Source: Sphingomonas sp.
Lineage (GTDB): Bacteria; Pseudomonadota; Alphaproteobacteria; Sphingomonadales; Sphingomonadaceae
DNA length: 64,000 nucleotides
NCBI RefSeq assembly: GCF_019635515.1
Contig: NZ_JAHBZI010000001.1
Location: 1,240,001-1,304,000 of the forward strand
Direction of reading: 5' to 3'
The position numbers and the translations under genes were made by a program. The notes below the pieces were generated by a model. The model was not told the DNA's origin and did not search any database. It was given only the letters and a program-made list of their open reading frames with translations. Shown here piece by piece: positions 24,773 to 33,479 of this stretch (position 1 is the stretch's first letter; the number at the start of each line of letters is the position of its first letter).

Positions 24773-26995
24773 ATGACGCAACTGACCAAGCCAACGTCAC
24801 GCGCGCTGCTTATCGCGGCGCTTCTGGGATCCGCCGCGCTGGCCGAGCCCGCCTGGTCTCAGGAGGCGTCGGATAACCAGGCGGCGAAAACGGCCACGGC
24901 CGAGGAATCGCAGGACGACGCTTCCGAAGGCGAGATCGTCGTCACTGCCGAGCGTTATGGTGGCACGGTTCGCACCACCCCGATTTCGGTGACCGCACTG
25001 AGCGAGGGGATGCTGGAGGAACGCCAAGTCCGCGACGTTCGCGATATCGCCAACCAGGTTCCAGGTATCACGCTGGCGCAGGCGACGGCTGGTTCGTCCC
25101 AGATGAAGATCGTGGTTCGCGGTGCGGGCACCGAGACCGGTGGCATTCGCGCGAACGGCACCGTCGGCGTCTATATCGACAATGTCATCCAGCCCCGGCC
25201 CAACGGTGCGTTCTTCGATTTCTTCGATATCGACCGCGTCGAGTTCCTGCGCGGACCGCAGGGTACGCTCTACGGCCGCAACACATCGGGTGGCGCGATC
25301 AAGCTGGTGACCAAGCGGCCCTCTTATGAATGGACCGGCGCGGCGCAGGTCGCGGTCGGCAATTATGAGGCGGTCGAGGGTAAGGGCTATGTCAGCGGGC
25401 CGATCATCGATGGCGTGCTCGCCTTTTCGGCCAGCGGCATCTACCGCAAGCGCGATGGCTTTGTGTATGGCATCCAGCATGGCGAGCGGATCGGCGATCT
25501 CGATCGGTCGGCGCAGCGCATCAAGTTCCTGCTCGAACCAGCGGCGGGGCTGACCTTCGAGCTTTCGGGTTATGCGATGCAGGACCGTTCGGACACCACC
25601 GTGCCCATCCCGCTAATCGCGCCGCTGGGAGTCACCGATCCCTATGCGGTTCCGGGTCGCGATCTGTCGGTCAACGAAGTCTACGCCAATCTGTATCAGC
25701 GCGTGTACCAGCGCGGCGCCAGCCTCAACGCGACCTATCAGGTCACCAACAACCTCGAGATCGGTTCGATCACCGGCTATGGCCGGCTGAACCAGGACAG
25801 CCTGGGCAATGACGGCTTCCTCACGCCCTCGCGTATCGCCGCCAATGGCGGCCGTCTGGTCGTCGCCAACCCCAATCGGGTGAAGTTCGACAGCGAGTGG
25901 TGGACCCAGGAAGTCAACCTCATCTACACCAGCGACCGTTTCAAGGCAGTCGCAGGCGTCTATTATTTCACGGAAACCGGGACGCAGCAGGGTGCTGCAG
26001 GCACCGCGCAGACTGACGACGCATCCAACAAAGTTGAGGCGCCGGCGATCTTTGCGCAGGCGACCTACACGATCGGCGGTGGTGTCAGCATCCTGGGCGG
26101 CCTGCGCTATACCAGTGAAACGACGGATTATTACGCGCTGACCATCGGTTCCGCAGCGGGGTCGCAGGTGGGGCACTCCACTTTCTCCTCACTCACGCCA
26201 AAGCTGGGTGTGAACTGGGAGATCAGCAGCAATCTGTTCACTTATGTCTCTTGGACCAAGGGCACGCGCAGCGGCGGTTTCAACTCGCGCGATCCGATCA
26301 CCGCGGCGCTGACGCCGACGCCGTTCGGCGCGGAGTTCGTCGACAGCTATGAGCTCGGCGCCAAGATGAACTTCCCGAGCATAGGCTTCCGGCTCAACGC
26401 GACGGGCTATATGGCCGACTATAGCGATCTGCAGTTGAGCACGATCGTCCCGAACACCTCGTTCATCGTGACGCTGAACGCCGGTGCGGCGCGGGTATGG
26501 GGTCTCGAGCTTGAACCAAGCTGGCAGGCGACCACCGAACTCGAACTCTATGGCAATATGGCGTTCAACGACGGTAAATACACCAAGAGCTTCAACTGCA
26601 CGAACCAATTTGGCGTCTGGGTCGATTGCACCAACAATGAGATCAAGGGCCTGCCCAAGGCCAAGATCAGCCTCGGTTTCCGTTATGCGCCGACGCTAGG
26701 CGATGGTTGGGGCAAGGTGACGATCGCCGGCAATTGGGATCACACCTCAAAGGTGTACAACAATATCTCCAACCAGCCCGCATTGGTGCAGACGGCGCCG
26801 CTCGATCTGTTCAACGGCTCGATCGGGTGGCGCAGCGAGGATCGCGTCTGGAGCGTCTCGCTCGAGGGACGCAATCTTGCCGACAAGCGCTACGTCTTGG
26901 CCGGCCTGCTGAGCGCGAACGCGACGCGGCCCGCAGTGACCGGCTATGTCGGTGAACCGCGCCAGGTGATGTTGCGCGTCGGGGTCTCCTTCTGA
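24773..26995 (+). CDS. TonB-dependent receptor
   Basis: A 740-residue outer-membrane receptor of the size common for sphingomonad catabolic TonB receptors. ATG 24773 follows AGGGGG. A signal peptide ends near EPAWSQ (about residue 28); EGEIVVTAERYGG is the TonB box, followed by a plug domain (VRDIANQVPGITLAQ, VDNV-type loop YIDNVIQPRP, FLRGPQGTLYGRNTSGGAI) and the barrel, closing with VMLRVGVSF. Its stop overlaps the start of the first secreted cupin gene (TGATG), so receptor and cupins form one operon. It is the likely outer-membrane entry for the substrate of this cluster. Confidence 0.93.
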   Translation: MTQLTKPTSRALLIAALLGSAALAEPAWSQEASDNQAAKTATAEESQDDASEGEIVVTAERYGGTVRTTPISVTALSEGMLEERQVRDVRDIANQVPGITLAQATAGSSQMKIVVRGAGTETGGIRANGTVGVYIDNVIQPRPNGAFFDFFDIDRVEFLRGPQGTLYGRNTSGGAIKLVTKRPSYEWTGAAQVAVGNYEAVEGKGYVSGPIIDGVLAFSASGIYRKRDGFVYGIQHGERIGDLDRSAQRIKFLLEPAAGLTFELSGYAMQDRSDTTVPIPLIAPLGVTDPYAVPGRDLSVNEVYANLYQRVYQRGASLNATYQVTNNLEIGSITGYGRLNQDSLGNDGFLTPSRIAANGGRLVVANPNRVKFDSEWWTQEVNLIYTSDRFKAVAGVYYFTETGTQQGAAGTAQTDDASNKVEAPAIFAQATYTIGGGVSILGGLRYTSETTDYYALTIGSAAGSQVGHSTFSSLTPKLGVNWEISSNLFTYVSWTKGTRSGGFNSRDPITAALTPTPFGAEFVDSYELGAKMNFPSIGFRLNATGYMADYSDLQLSTIVPNTSFIVTLNAGAARVWGLELEPSWQATTELELYGNMAFNDGKYTKSFNCTNQFGVWVDCTNNEIKGLPKAKISLGFRYAPTLGDGWGKVTIAGNWDHTSKVYNNISNQPALVQTAPLDLFNGSIGWRSEDRVWSVSLEGRNLADKRYVLAGLLSANATRPAVTGYVGEPRQVMLRVGVSF

Positions 26996-28089
26996 TGCGA
27001 GTGGCAGGATCGTCGCACGGCGCGGGGTCACTTCGTGCGGCGGCCTTCCCGGCCTGTCTGGCATTGATGGGCATGCCCGCCGCCGCGCAGACGCAGACCG
27101 TGGGGCCGCCTTCCACCGACCAGGCGCCGCCCTTTGCGGTGCCTAAGGACGGATATGCGGTCGAGGGGCGGCCCGGGCCTCCGGGTTCCGGCTTCGTCCT
27201 TCATTACGATACCACCAAGGTGGGTTGGCAGCCGTTCGTGGCTCCGGGCTTTCCAGAAGGGTTGCGGCGGCGGCTGCTCAGCAAGTCGCCCAGCATGGGC
27301 GCGGTGGCGCAGATCACCTATGTGCCCGCCGGGTGGCGCCAGCCCGCAGGCTATGACGAAGTCGATAACGAGATCATGGTGCTCGATGGCGATCTGAGCA
27401 TCGGCGACGAGAAGCTCGGCAAATATTCCTACAGCTATGTGCCCGCGGGCGTGTTGCGCGGGCCAGTCACGTCGCGCCAGGGCGCGGTGCTGATGCAATG
27501 GTTCAAGGGGGCGCCGCGGTTCGTGGCCTCGGCCAAAAGCAAGCGCGGCGCGCGCGAGAACAACCGGGTGCGCGACTGGAACAACTATGCGTCGGCCTGG
27601 TATATCGACAAGCCGTTTCCCGATTACCGGGTCGGCGGCAATTTCCCCGGCGCGCTTCACAAATTGTTGCGTCGCGATCCCGATACCGGCGAGATGACCT
27701 GGCTCAGCTTCGCGGCTAGCATTCCGGCCCCGTCCAGCGGCAAGCCGGGCAATTTCGGCGGGGGCTATGAAGTGCATCCCAGCTTCGAGGAGTATTATTT
27801 CCTCGAAAAGACCGATGACACCGTGATCGGCGAGTGCTTGGAACAGGGCGAAACCCCGGTCACCTATGGCAACGGCACCTATTGGTGGCGGCCGGGCGGC
27901 GTCGCGCATGGCGGGTCGCATGGCACGCCGCCCAATGCGCCGGGCTATTCGATCTCGATGGTGCGGACGGGCACCTCGCTCTGGGCCACCTACGTCACCG
28001 ATTGCACCTACAAAACCGGCCTCGAGTATACCGGCAAGGGCTGGAAAAAGTACGATTACGATGTGCCGCGATACCGGGTGAAGCCATAG
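26995..28089 (+). CDS. Exported cupin-fold protein, first of three
   Basis: A 364-residue protein with a signal peptide ending near GMPAAAQ (about residue 32). Two beta-helix halves: the N-terminal one has VPAGWRQPAGYDEVDNEIMVL and YSYVPAGVLRGP; the C-terminal one looks metal-competent, with EVHPSFEEYYF and RPGGVAHGGSHGT supplying His-Glu and a later His. WLSFAASIPAPSSGKPGNF links the halves. Its ATG overlaps the receptor stop by one base. It is a close paralogue of the protein at 29085-30212. I recognise the cupin fold but no characterised family; an extracytoplasmic dioxygenase, isomerase or binding protein are all possible. Confidence 0.75.
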   Translation: MRVAGSSHGAGSLRAAAFPACLALMGMPAAAQTQTVGPPSTDQAPPFAVPKDGYAVEGRPGPPGSGFVLHYDTTKVGWQPFVAPGFPEGLRRRLLSKSPSMGAVAQITYVPAGWRQPAGYDEVDNEIMVLDGDLSIGDEKLGKYSYSYVPAGVLRGPVTSRQGAVLMQWFKGAPRFVASAKSKRGARENNRVRDWNNYASAWYIDKPFPDYRVGGNFPGALHKLLRRDPDTGEMTWLSFAASIPAPSSGKPGNFGGGYEVHPSFEEYYFLEKTDDTVIGECLEQGETPVTYGNGTYWWRPGGVAHGGSHGTPPNAPGYSISMVRTGTSLWATYVTDCTYKTGLEYTGKGWKKYDYDVPRYRVKP

Positions 28090-28137
28090 GCCCGATCGAC
28101 CCACCATCTGACCAAGTTCAACTCTGGGGAGCTAACA

Positions 28138-29070
28138 ATGCCGATAAGCAAGAGACTGCGAACGGGCCTCTCACTGTGCGGCGCGCTGCTGTTCGGAACG
28201 GAGGCGCTGGCCCAGGACATCCGCATCCCGCAGTCGCGGGACCGCTCGACCGAGTTTGTCGGCTTCGTCGCGCCCCGCAACCTGCACCTGCGTCCGCTGG
28301 TATTCGCCGGCCTCCCGCCGGTCGAGTATAAGCAGCTGAGCTTCGATGAGAAGACCGGTGCGCGGACGATGCTCGTCACCTTGCCGGCAGGCTGGACGCA
28401 GCCCTCGGGCTATCACAGCGCCGATCTTGAGATGTTCGTCGTTGAGGGCGGGATTAGTATCGGGGATAAGCCGATGGGCCGCTATGCCTATGCCTATTAT
28501 CCGGCCGGCACCGCCCACAGCTTCGGCTCCAAGGGGGGCGCGACCGTCCTGTTCTTCTGGAGCGGCGCACCAGATTATGTGGCGAGCGCGACCTCTCGCG
28601 CGGGCGCCAAGCCGGGTGCGGTCGATGGCGCCGCCTATAACGACGTGCCGACGACCACCCCCGCCGTGCTGCCGAAGTTCCGCGACGAGCCGGTGATGAA
28701 GAACTCGCCGGTGCGGGTGAAGCTGCTCCGCGCCGATCCGGCCACCGGGGAGGCGACCTGGATCTCGACCGCGCCGGGCGGCTATCCGGTGATGAGCGGG
28801 GAGGGGCAATTGCCGCTCTGGGCGACCAGCAAGGGCTGGGAAGAGGGCTTCATGCTTGCCGGCGATTTGACGATCGCCGAATGCCTGCCCCAGGGGCAAG
28901 TGGCGGGCACCTATGCCCCCAACGGCTATTTCTTCCGCCCCGCCGGCATCGCCCATGGCGGCCTCAGCCATTTTTCCGACAGCTATTCGGTGTGGCTGTA
29001 CCGCAGTGGTCCGGGAACCTGGAAGAGCTACGCCAACACCTGCGCCGAACCCGCCGGCGATGCCAAGTGA
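28138..29070 (+). CDS. Exported cupin-fold protein, second and most divergent of three
   Basis: A 310-residue paralogue with a signal peptide ending near GTEALAQ (about residue 26). It is shorter than its neighbours. The N-terminal half keeps the cupin pattern and has a His the others lack at the same place (YYPAGTAHSFGSKG), whereas the C-terminal half has WEEGFMLAGD where the others have HPSFEEYY, so one metal ligand appears lost there, although FRPAGIAHGG is kept. This suggests that the metal site or the role has shifted between the two halves. It lies 48 nt after the first cupin gene. No close characterised relative is recognised. Confidence 0.72.
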   Translation: MPISKRLRTGLSLCGALLFGTEALAQDIRIPQSRDRSTEFVGFVAPRNLHLRPLVFAGLPPVEYKQLSFDEKTGARTMLVTLPAGWTQPSGYHSADLEMFVVEGGISIGDKPMGRYAYAYYPAGTAHSFGSKGGATVLFFWSGAPDYVASATSRAGAKPGAVDGAAYNDVPTTTPAVLPKFRDEPVMKNSPVRVKLLRADPATGEATWISTAPGGYPVMSGEGQLPLWATSKGWEEGFMLAGDLTIAECLPQGQVAGTYAPNGYFFRPAGIAHGGLSHFSDSYSVWLYRSGPGTWKSYANTCAEPAGDAK

Positions 29071-29084
29071 GGAGGGGAACCATC

Positions 29085-30212
29085 ATGACGCGTAAATCGC
29101 ACCTGACCCTGGCCCTGCCGGCCGGCTTGACCCTGCTCGCAGGCCCCGCGCTTGCCCAATCCTATGGCCCGCCCACGGTCAGCCAAGCGCCGCCTTTCCT
29201 CGTGCCCGCCAAGGGCTATGAGGTGGAAGGCCGCCCGGGACTGATGCACAACATCCCCAATATCGAGTTCGTGACGTGGGAGCCGTTCGCCGCCCCCGGC
29301 TTCACCACGGGCCTTTATCGCCGGCTGCTGAGCCAGTCGCCAAGCATGGAAGCGGTGGCGCAGATCACCTATGTGCCCGCAGGCTGGGCGCTGCCGGCGG
29401 GCTATGACGAAGTCGATAACGAGATCGTCGTGCTCGACGGTGACCTGGCCATTGGCGACGAGAAGCTCAGCAAATATTCCTACAGCTATATCCCGGCGGG
29501 CGTGTTTCGCGGGCCGGTGGCTTCGCGTCAGGGCGCGGTGCTGCTGCAATGGTTCAAGGGGACGCCGCGCTTCGTCGCCGCGAGCAAGGGAAAGAAGGGC
29601 GCGCGCGCTTACGCCCGGGTTCGCGACTGGAACCGCTATAACGAGGCCTGGTATATCGACGAGCCGTTCCCCGCGTACCGCACCGGCGGAAACTTCCCCG
29701 GATATCTGCATAACCTGATGCGCAAGGATCCGGATACGGGCGAGATGACCTGGATGACCTTCGTCTCCAGCATTCCCGCGCCGCCCAGTTCCAATCCCGG
29801 CAATTTCGGCGGCGGTGCCGAAGTACATCCCAGCTTCGAGGAATATTATATCCCCGAGGGCACCCGCGTCGCCACCATTGACGAACGGGGACCGACCCGC
29901 GCGGTCTATGGCGGCGAGTGCGTCGAGCAGGGCATATCCAGCTACAAAAGGGGCACGCGCGGTTATTTCTGGCGCGCCGCCGGCGTCGGCCACGGCACCG
30001 TTGCCCAGTCGCCTCCCGGCGAACGCGACGGCGACGGCAATCTGAAAAAGGGCAATGGCGAAGCGAACTGGGGCTGGACCCTGGTGCGCACCGGAACGCG
30101 GCTCTGGGCAACCTATGTCACCGATTGCAGCTACAAGACCGGGATCGAATATCTCAACGGCGAGTGGCGGAAATACGATTACAACGTGCCGCGCTACGAA
30201 CCTCACGAATAA
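29085..30212 (+). CDS. Exported cupin-fold protein, third of three
   Basis: A 375-residue paralogue of the protein at 26995-28089, with long identical stretches such as PAGYDEVDNEI, GNFGGG and EVHPSFEEYY. ATG 29085 follows GGAGGGG and gives a signal peptide ending near GPALAQ (about residue 25). The C-terminal cupin motif is present (HPSFEEYYIPEG, then RAAGVGHGTV) but carries an insertion (SPPGERDGDGNLKKGNGE) absent from the first copy. It ends 30 nt before a clear terminator, so it closes the receptor-cupin operon. The three copies may be subunits of one extracytoplasmic complex or enzymes for related ligands. Confidence 0.75.
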   Translation: MTRKSHLTLALPAGLTLLAGPALAQSYGPPTVSQAPPFLVPAKGYEVEGRPGLMHNIPNIEFVTWEPFAAPGFTTGLYRRLLSQSPSMEAVAQITYVPAGWALPAGYDEVDNEIVVLDGDLAIGDEKLSKYSYSYIPAGVFRGPVASRQGAVLLQWFKGTPRFVAASKGKKGARAYARVRDWNRYNEAWYIDEPFPAYRTGGNFPGYLHNLMRKDPDTGEMTWMTFVSSIPAPPSSNPGNFGGGAEVHPSFEEYYIPEGTRVATIDERGPTRAVYGGECVEQGISSYKRGTRGYFWRAAGVGHGTVAQSPPGERDGDGNLKKGNGEANWGWTLVRTGTRLWATYVTDCSYKTGIEYLNGEWRKYDYNVPRYEPHE

Positions 30213-30244
30213 GTCCGCCGGGCGGAATTTCCTGCAAGCCTTCC

Positions 30245-30268
30245 GGGCCGCTTCGACGGCCCTTTTTT
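30245..30268 (+). terminator. Rho-independent terminator of the receptor-cupin operon
   Basis: GGGCCG (30245-30250), loop CTTCGA, CGGCCC (30257-30262), then six T. The stem is perfect and directly follows the third cupin gene. It sits between two convergent operons but the T-run favours the + strand. Confidence 0.9.
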
Positions 30269-30298
30269 GCCTAAGCTGGATCGACCCGGTCGGCTCGA

Positions 30299-30889
30299 TC
30301 AGAAATAGACCCAGGGGCGCCGGGCGCGGTCCTGTTCGCGAAAACGGGCGATCTCGTCCGCGCGGGTCAGCGTCAGGTCGATCGCGTCGAGCCCGCCGAT
30401 CAGCATCGCCTTGGCCTCGGCGTCGATCGCGAAGGGCATCTCGCGTCCCGATGTGGTCGTCAGTATCTGGCGGGGCAGGTCGATCGTGATCGGGCCGTCC
30501 GCCTCGATTCCGTTCGCGTCGATCTCGACCGGGACGATGCCGTTGCGGACGCAATTGCCGCGAAAGATCGGGTTGAACGATACGGCGACGATCGCCCGAA
30601 ACCCATATTCGGCCAGCGCCCAGGCGGCGTGTTCGCGGCTCGATCCGCAGCCGACATTGGCGCCCGCGAGCAGAATCCGGGCCTTTGCATAATGCGGATC
30701 GTTGAGCACGAACCCCGGATCGGGGTCGCGCGACCCCATCGCGGTGTAGCGCCATCCGGCGAACAGGCCGTCGGCCAGGCCGGTCTTGCCGACCGATTTC
30801 ATCTCGCGCGACGGAATGATCGCATCGGTATCGATATTGTCGCGGATCAGCGGTGCTGCGATCGCGGTCAGGGTCGTGAACGGTGTCAT
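30299..30889 (-). CDS. leuD: Aconitase-family hydro-lyase small subunit (LeuD-like)
   Basis: A 196-residue small (swivelling) subunit of a two-subunit hydro-lyase. Seen: NIDTDAIIPSREMKSVGKTG near the N-terminus and the hallmark GANVGCGSSREHAAWAL. The family isomerises 2-/3-isopropylmalate, but relatives hydrate citraconate, dimethylmaleate or methylene dicarboxylates. The segment VSFNPIFRGNCVRNG departs from what I expect in leucine-pathway LeuD (usually SFADIFYNNCFKNG), which supports a catabolic role. It overlaps the large-subunit gene by 4 nt. The symbol denotes the family, not proof of leucine synthesis; a second leuCD pair would be expected elsewhere in the genome. Confidence 0.85.
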   Translation of the reverse strand: MTPFTTLTAIAAPLIRDNIDTDAIIPSREMKSVGKTGLADGLFAGWRYTAMGSRDPDPGFVLNDPHYAKARILLAGANVGCGSSREHAAWALAEYGFRAIVAVSFNPIFRGNCVRNGIVPVEIDANGIEADGPITIDLPRQILTTTSGREMPFAIDAEAKAMLIGGLDAIDLTLTRADEIARFREQDRARRPWVYF

Positions 30890-32298
30890 GCGCCGGCCAT
30901 CCCGCGCGGATCGGCGATATGGCCGGCGATGGCTGAGGCAGCGACGGTTTCGGGCGAGGCCAGGTGGGTGCGCGTGCCCGGCCCCTGGCGGCTCTCGAAA
31001 TTGCGGTTGGTCGAGCTGATCACCCGTTCTTGCGGCCCGAAGCTCTCACCGCCAGCGAAGAAGCACATCGAACAGCCGGACTCGCGCCATTCGAACCCCG
31101 CGTCGCGGAAGACGCGGTCGAGCCCTTCCGCTTCGGCGGCGGCCTTCACGGCAGTCGACCCGGGAACGCAGATCGCACGGACGCCATCGGCGACCCGCTG
31201 CCCTTGCAGGATGGCGGCCGCCCTGCGCAGGTCGGACAGACGGCTGTTGGTGCACGATCCGATAAAGGCGGCGTCGATCGCCAGTCCCTCGATCGCCTGG
31301 CCGGGCGTGAGCCCCATATAGCCGAGCGCGCGGTCATAGGCTTCGCGCGCGTCGCGCGCCGCGACTGCGGCATGATCGGGCACCGGCCTGCCGAGCGGCA
31401 CCGCCTGTTGCGGGCTGGTGCCCCAGCTGACCATCGGCGCGACGTCGGCGGCGTGGATGGCGAGTTCGGCATCGAACACCGCGCCTTCGTCGGTGGTGAG
31501 CCCGCGCCAGTCGGCGACCGCGCGATCCCATTCCACCCCGGCCGGGGCATAGGTGCGGCCCTGCAGATAGTCGAACACAATTTGGTCGGCGGCGATGAAC
31601 GCGCTGAAGGCGGAGAATTCGGTGGCCATGTTGCACAGGGTCAGCCGCGCCTCCACGTCGAGCGCGCGCACTGCTTCCCCGGCATATTCGACGACATGCC
31701 CCTTTGCGCCGACCGAGCCGAAACGCTCGAGCAGGTGCAGCGCCAGATCCTTGGCGGTAACGCCCAGGCCCAGCCTGCCATTGACGGTGATGCGCATCGT
31801 CTTCGGCTTGCGGACGCGGATCGTGTTTGTAGCCAGCGCGTGCTCCGCCTCGCTGGATCCGATTCCCCAGGCCAGCGCGCCGAGCGCGCCCTGGCTGCAG
31901 GTATGGCTGTCGGGACAAACGAGGGTCAGGCCCGGCAGGACGATCGCCAGTTCGGGCGAGATGACATGAACGATACCCTGGCGCGGATCGCCGAGATCGA
32001 ACAAAGTCAGCCCGGCGGCGCGCGCGGCGGCGCGGGTCGCGGCGATGAACTGGGTACCCGTGGGCATCAGGGTGGCGTCGGTGCGGCCGGGTCTCGTATC
32101 GACGACATGGTCCATCGTCGCGAAAACCTGCGCCGGCGCGACGACTTTGCGGCCCGCCTCGGCCAGGCTGTTCAGGGCGACTCCGCCGGTGCGTTCGTGC
32201 AGCAGCACCCGATCGACCAGCAGCAGGCCGGTGCCATCGCCCAGGTCCGCCACCAGATGATCGGACCAGATCTTCTCGAATGCGGTGCGAGGGGTCAT
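30886..32298 (-). CDS. leuC: Aconitase-family hydro-lyase large subunit (LeuC-like)
   Basis: A 470-residue [4Fe-4S] subunit. Cluster ligands are visible as the cysteine in IGSCTNSRLSDL and the pair in SGCSMCFFAGGE; PDSHTCSQGALGALAWGIG, NRNFESRQGPGTRTHLASP and SAIAGHI are standard. It hydrates or dehydrates a 2-hydroxy-dicarboxylate with its LeuD partner. Translational overlaps of 4 nt on both sides link it to the CoA-transferase and small-subunit genes. Placement behind a class III CoA-transferase rather than with leuB points to hydration of an unsaturated dicarboxylate before CoA activation. Exact substrate unproven. Confidence 0.87.
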   Translation of the reverse strand: MTPRTAFEKIWSDHLVADLGDGTGLLLVDRVLLHERTGGVALNSLAEAGRKVVAPAQVFATMDHVVDTRPGRTDATLMPTGTQFIAATRAAARAAGLTLFDLGDPRQGIVHVISPELAIVLPGLTLVCPDSHTCSQGALGALAWGIGSSEAEHALATNTIRVRKPKTMRITVNGRLGLGVTAKDLALHLLERFGSVGAKGHVVEYAGEAVRALDVEARLTLCNMATEFSAFSAFIAADQIVFDYLQGRTYAPAGVEWDRAVADWRGLTTDEGAVFDAELAIHAADVAPMVSWGTSPQQAVPLGRPVPDHAAVAARDAREAYDRALGYMGLTPGQAIEGLAIDAAFIGSCTNSRLSDLRRAAAILQGQRVADGVRAICVPGSTAVKAAAEAEGLDRVFRDAGFEWRESGCSMCFFAGGESFGPQERVISSTNRNFESRQGPGTRTHLASPETVAASAIAGHIADPRGMAGA

Positions 32299-33479
32299 TC
32301 GGCGAGGGCAGCCCGGGTCAGTTCGGCGATATCCGCTTCCGCGAGCCCGATCTCGCGCAGGATGTCCGCGCCGTCCTGATCGATGGCGGGGATATCGTGA
32401 CGCAGCGCGGGCCGCTTGTCGTCGAAGGCGATCGGCAGGGCTGGCAGGCGGGTCTGCTCACCGCCGGGAATGGTGACATCGACCAGCCCGGCGCCGGCTA
32501 CCAGGTGCGGATCATCGAACAGCTCGTCGGGCCGCACGATCGCCGCGAAAGGCAGGCCGATCGTTTCGAGCCTTGCGATAAGCTCGGCCCGGGTCAGCGT
32601 CCTGAACAGTTCGCGGACCCGGGGCAATAGCGTATCGCGCGCCAGCACCCGCTGATTATTGGTCGCATGGGCCGGGTCGGCCGCCAGCGTCTCGAGCCCG
32701 AACGCCTGGCAAAAGGCCTGCCATTGGCCGTCGCTGACCACCCCGACGAACAATTGCTCATCGGTATTGGCGGTTTCGAACACGTCATAGATCGCCCAGG
32801 CAGAAACCCGCACCGGCATCGGCGCGGCGGCTTCGCCGGTCACTGCCTTCTGCGCCATGTGCTGGCCGACCAGGAATGCCGTCGTCTCGAACAGCGAGCA
32901 TTTCACTTCGCCGCCCTGGCCCGTGCGGTGGCGCCGTTCGAGCGCGGCGAGAATCCCGATCACGCCGAACATCCCGCCGGTGATATCGATTACCGATGAG
33001 CCGGCGCGCAAGGGGCGTCCCGGCGGCCCGGTCATATAAGCGAGGCCGCCCATCATCTGCGTGACTTCGTCCAGCGCGGTCCGGTTTTCATAGGGGCCCG
33101 CCAGGAAGCCCTTGGCCGAGCAATAGATCAGCCGCTCGTTGCGCGCGCGCAGCGCCTCATAGCCCAAGCCCAGCCGATCGAGCGTGCCGGGCCGGAAATT
33201 CTCGATTACGATATCGGCGCGCTCCGCCAGCCGCCGCGCCGCATCCAGGCCCTTCGCGCTCTTCAGGTCCAGGCAGATGCTGCGCTTGTTGCGGTTGAAC
33301 ATCGGGAAATAGCCTGCGCCCGATCCCAGCAGCCGCCGCGTTTGGTCGCCACCGACCGGCTCGACCTTGATCACGTCCGCGCCCAGATCGGCGAGGATCA
33401 CGCCGACTGCGGGACCCATCACCATATGCGAGAATTCAACAATCCTGATGCCGGCAAGCGGCAGCGTCTGTTCGCCCAT
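32295..33479 (-). CDS. CaiB/BaiF class III CoA-transferase
   Basis: A 394-residue family III CoA-transferase, moving CoA between an acyl-CoA and a carboxylic acid. Seen: VVEFSHMV-type start (IRIVEFSHMVMGP), LGADVIKVEPVGGDQTR, FNRNKRSICLDLKS, the catalytic aspartate in ENRTALDEVTQMMGG, and ITGGMFGVIGILAALERR. Known substrates include succinate, citramalate, mesaconate and carnitine. It is first in the CoA-transferase-leuC-leuD operon. A probable GntR operator lies about 40 bp upstream. With the HMG-CoA-lyase-like enzyme at 21.2-22.1 kb it would supply the CoA thioester needed for cleavage. Confidence 0.9.
   Translation of the reverse strand: MGEQTLPLAGIRIVEFSHMVMGPAVGVILADLGADVIKVEPVGGDQTRRLLGSGAGYFPMFNRNKRSICLDLKSAKGLDAARRLAERADIVIENFRPGTLDRLGLGYEALRARNERLIYCSAKGFLAGPYENRTALDEVTQMMGGLAYMTGPPGRPLRAGSSVIDITGGMFGVIGILAALERRHRTGQGGEVKCSLFETTAFLVGQHMAQKAVTGEAAAPMPVRVSAWAIYDVFETANTDEQLFVGVVSDGQWQAFCQAFGLETLAADPAHATNNQRVLARDTLLPRVRELFRTLTRAELIARLETIGLPFAAIVRPDELFDDPHLVAGAGLVDVTIPGGEQTRLPALPIAFDDKRPALRHDIPAIDQDGADILREIGLAEADIAELTRAALAE

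Noticed and set aside
30299..32298. Leucine biosynthesis genes
   Set aside because: No leuA or leuB nearby, operon headed by a CoA-transferase, and an altered LeuD segment; catabolic role preferred.
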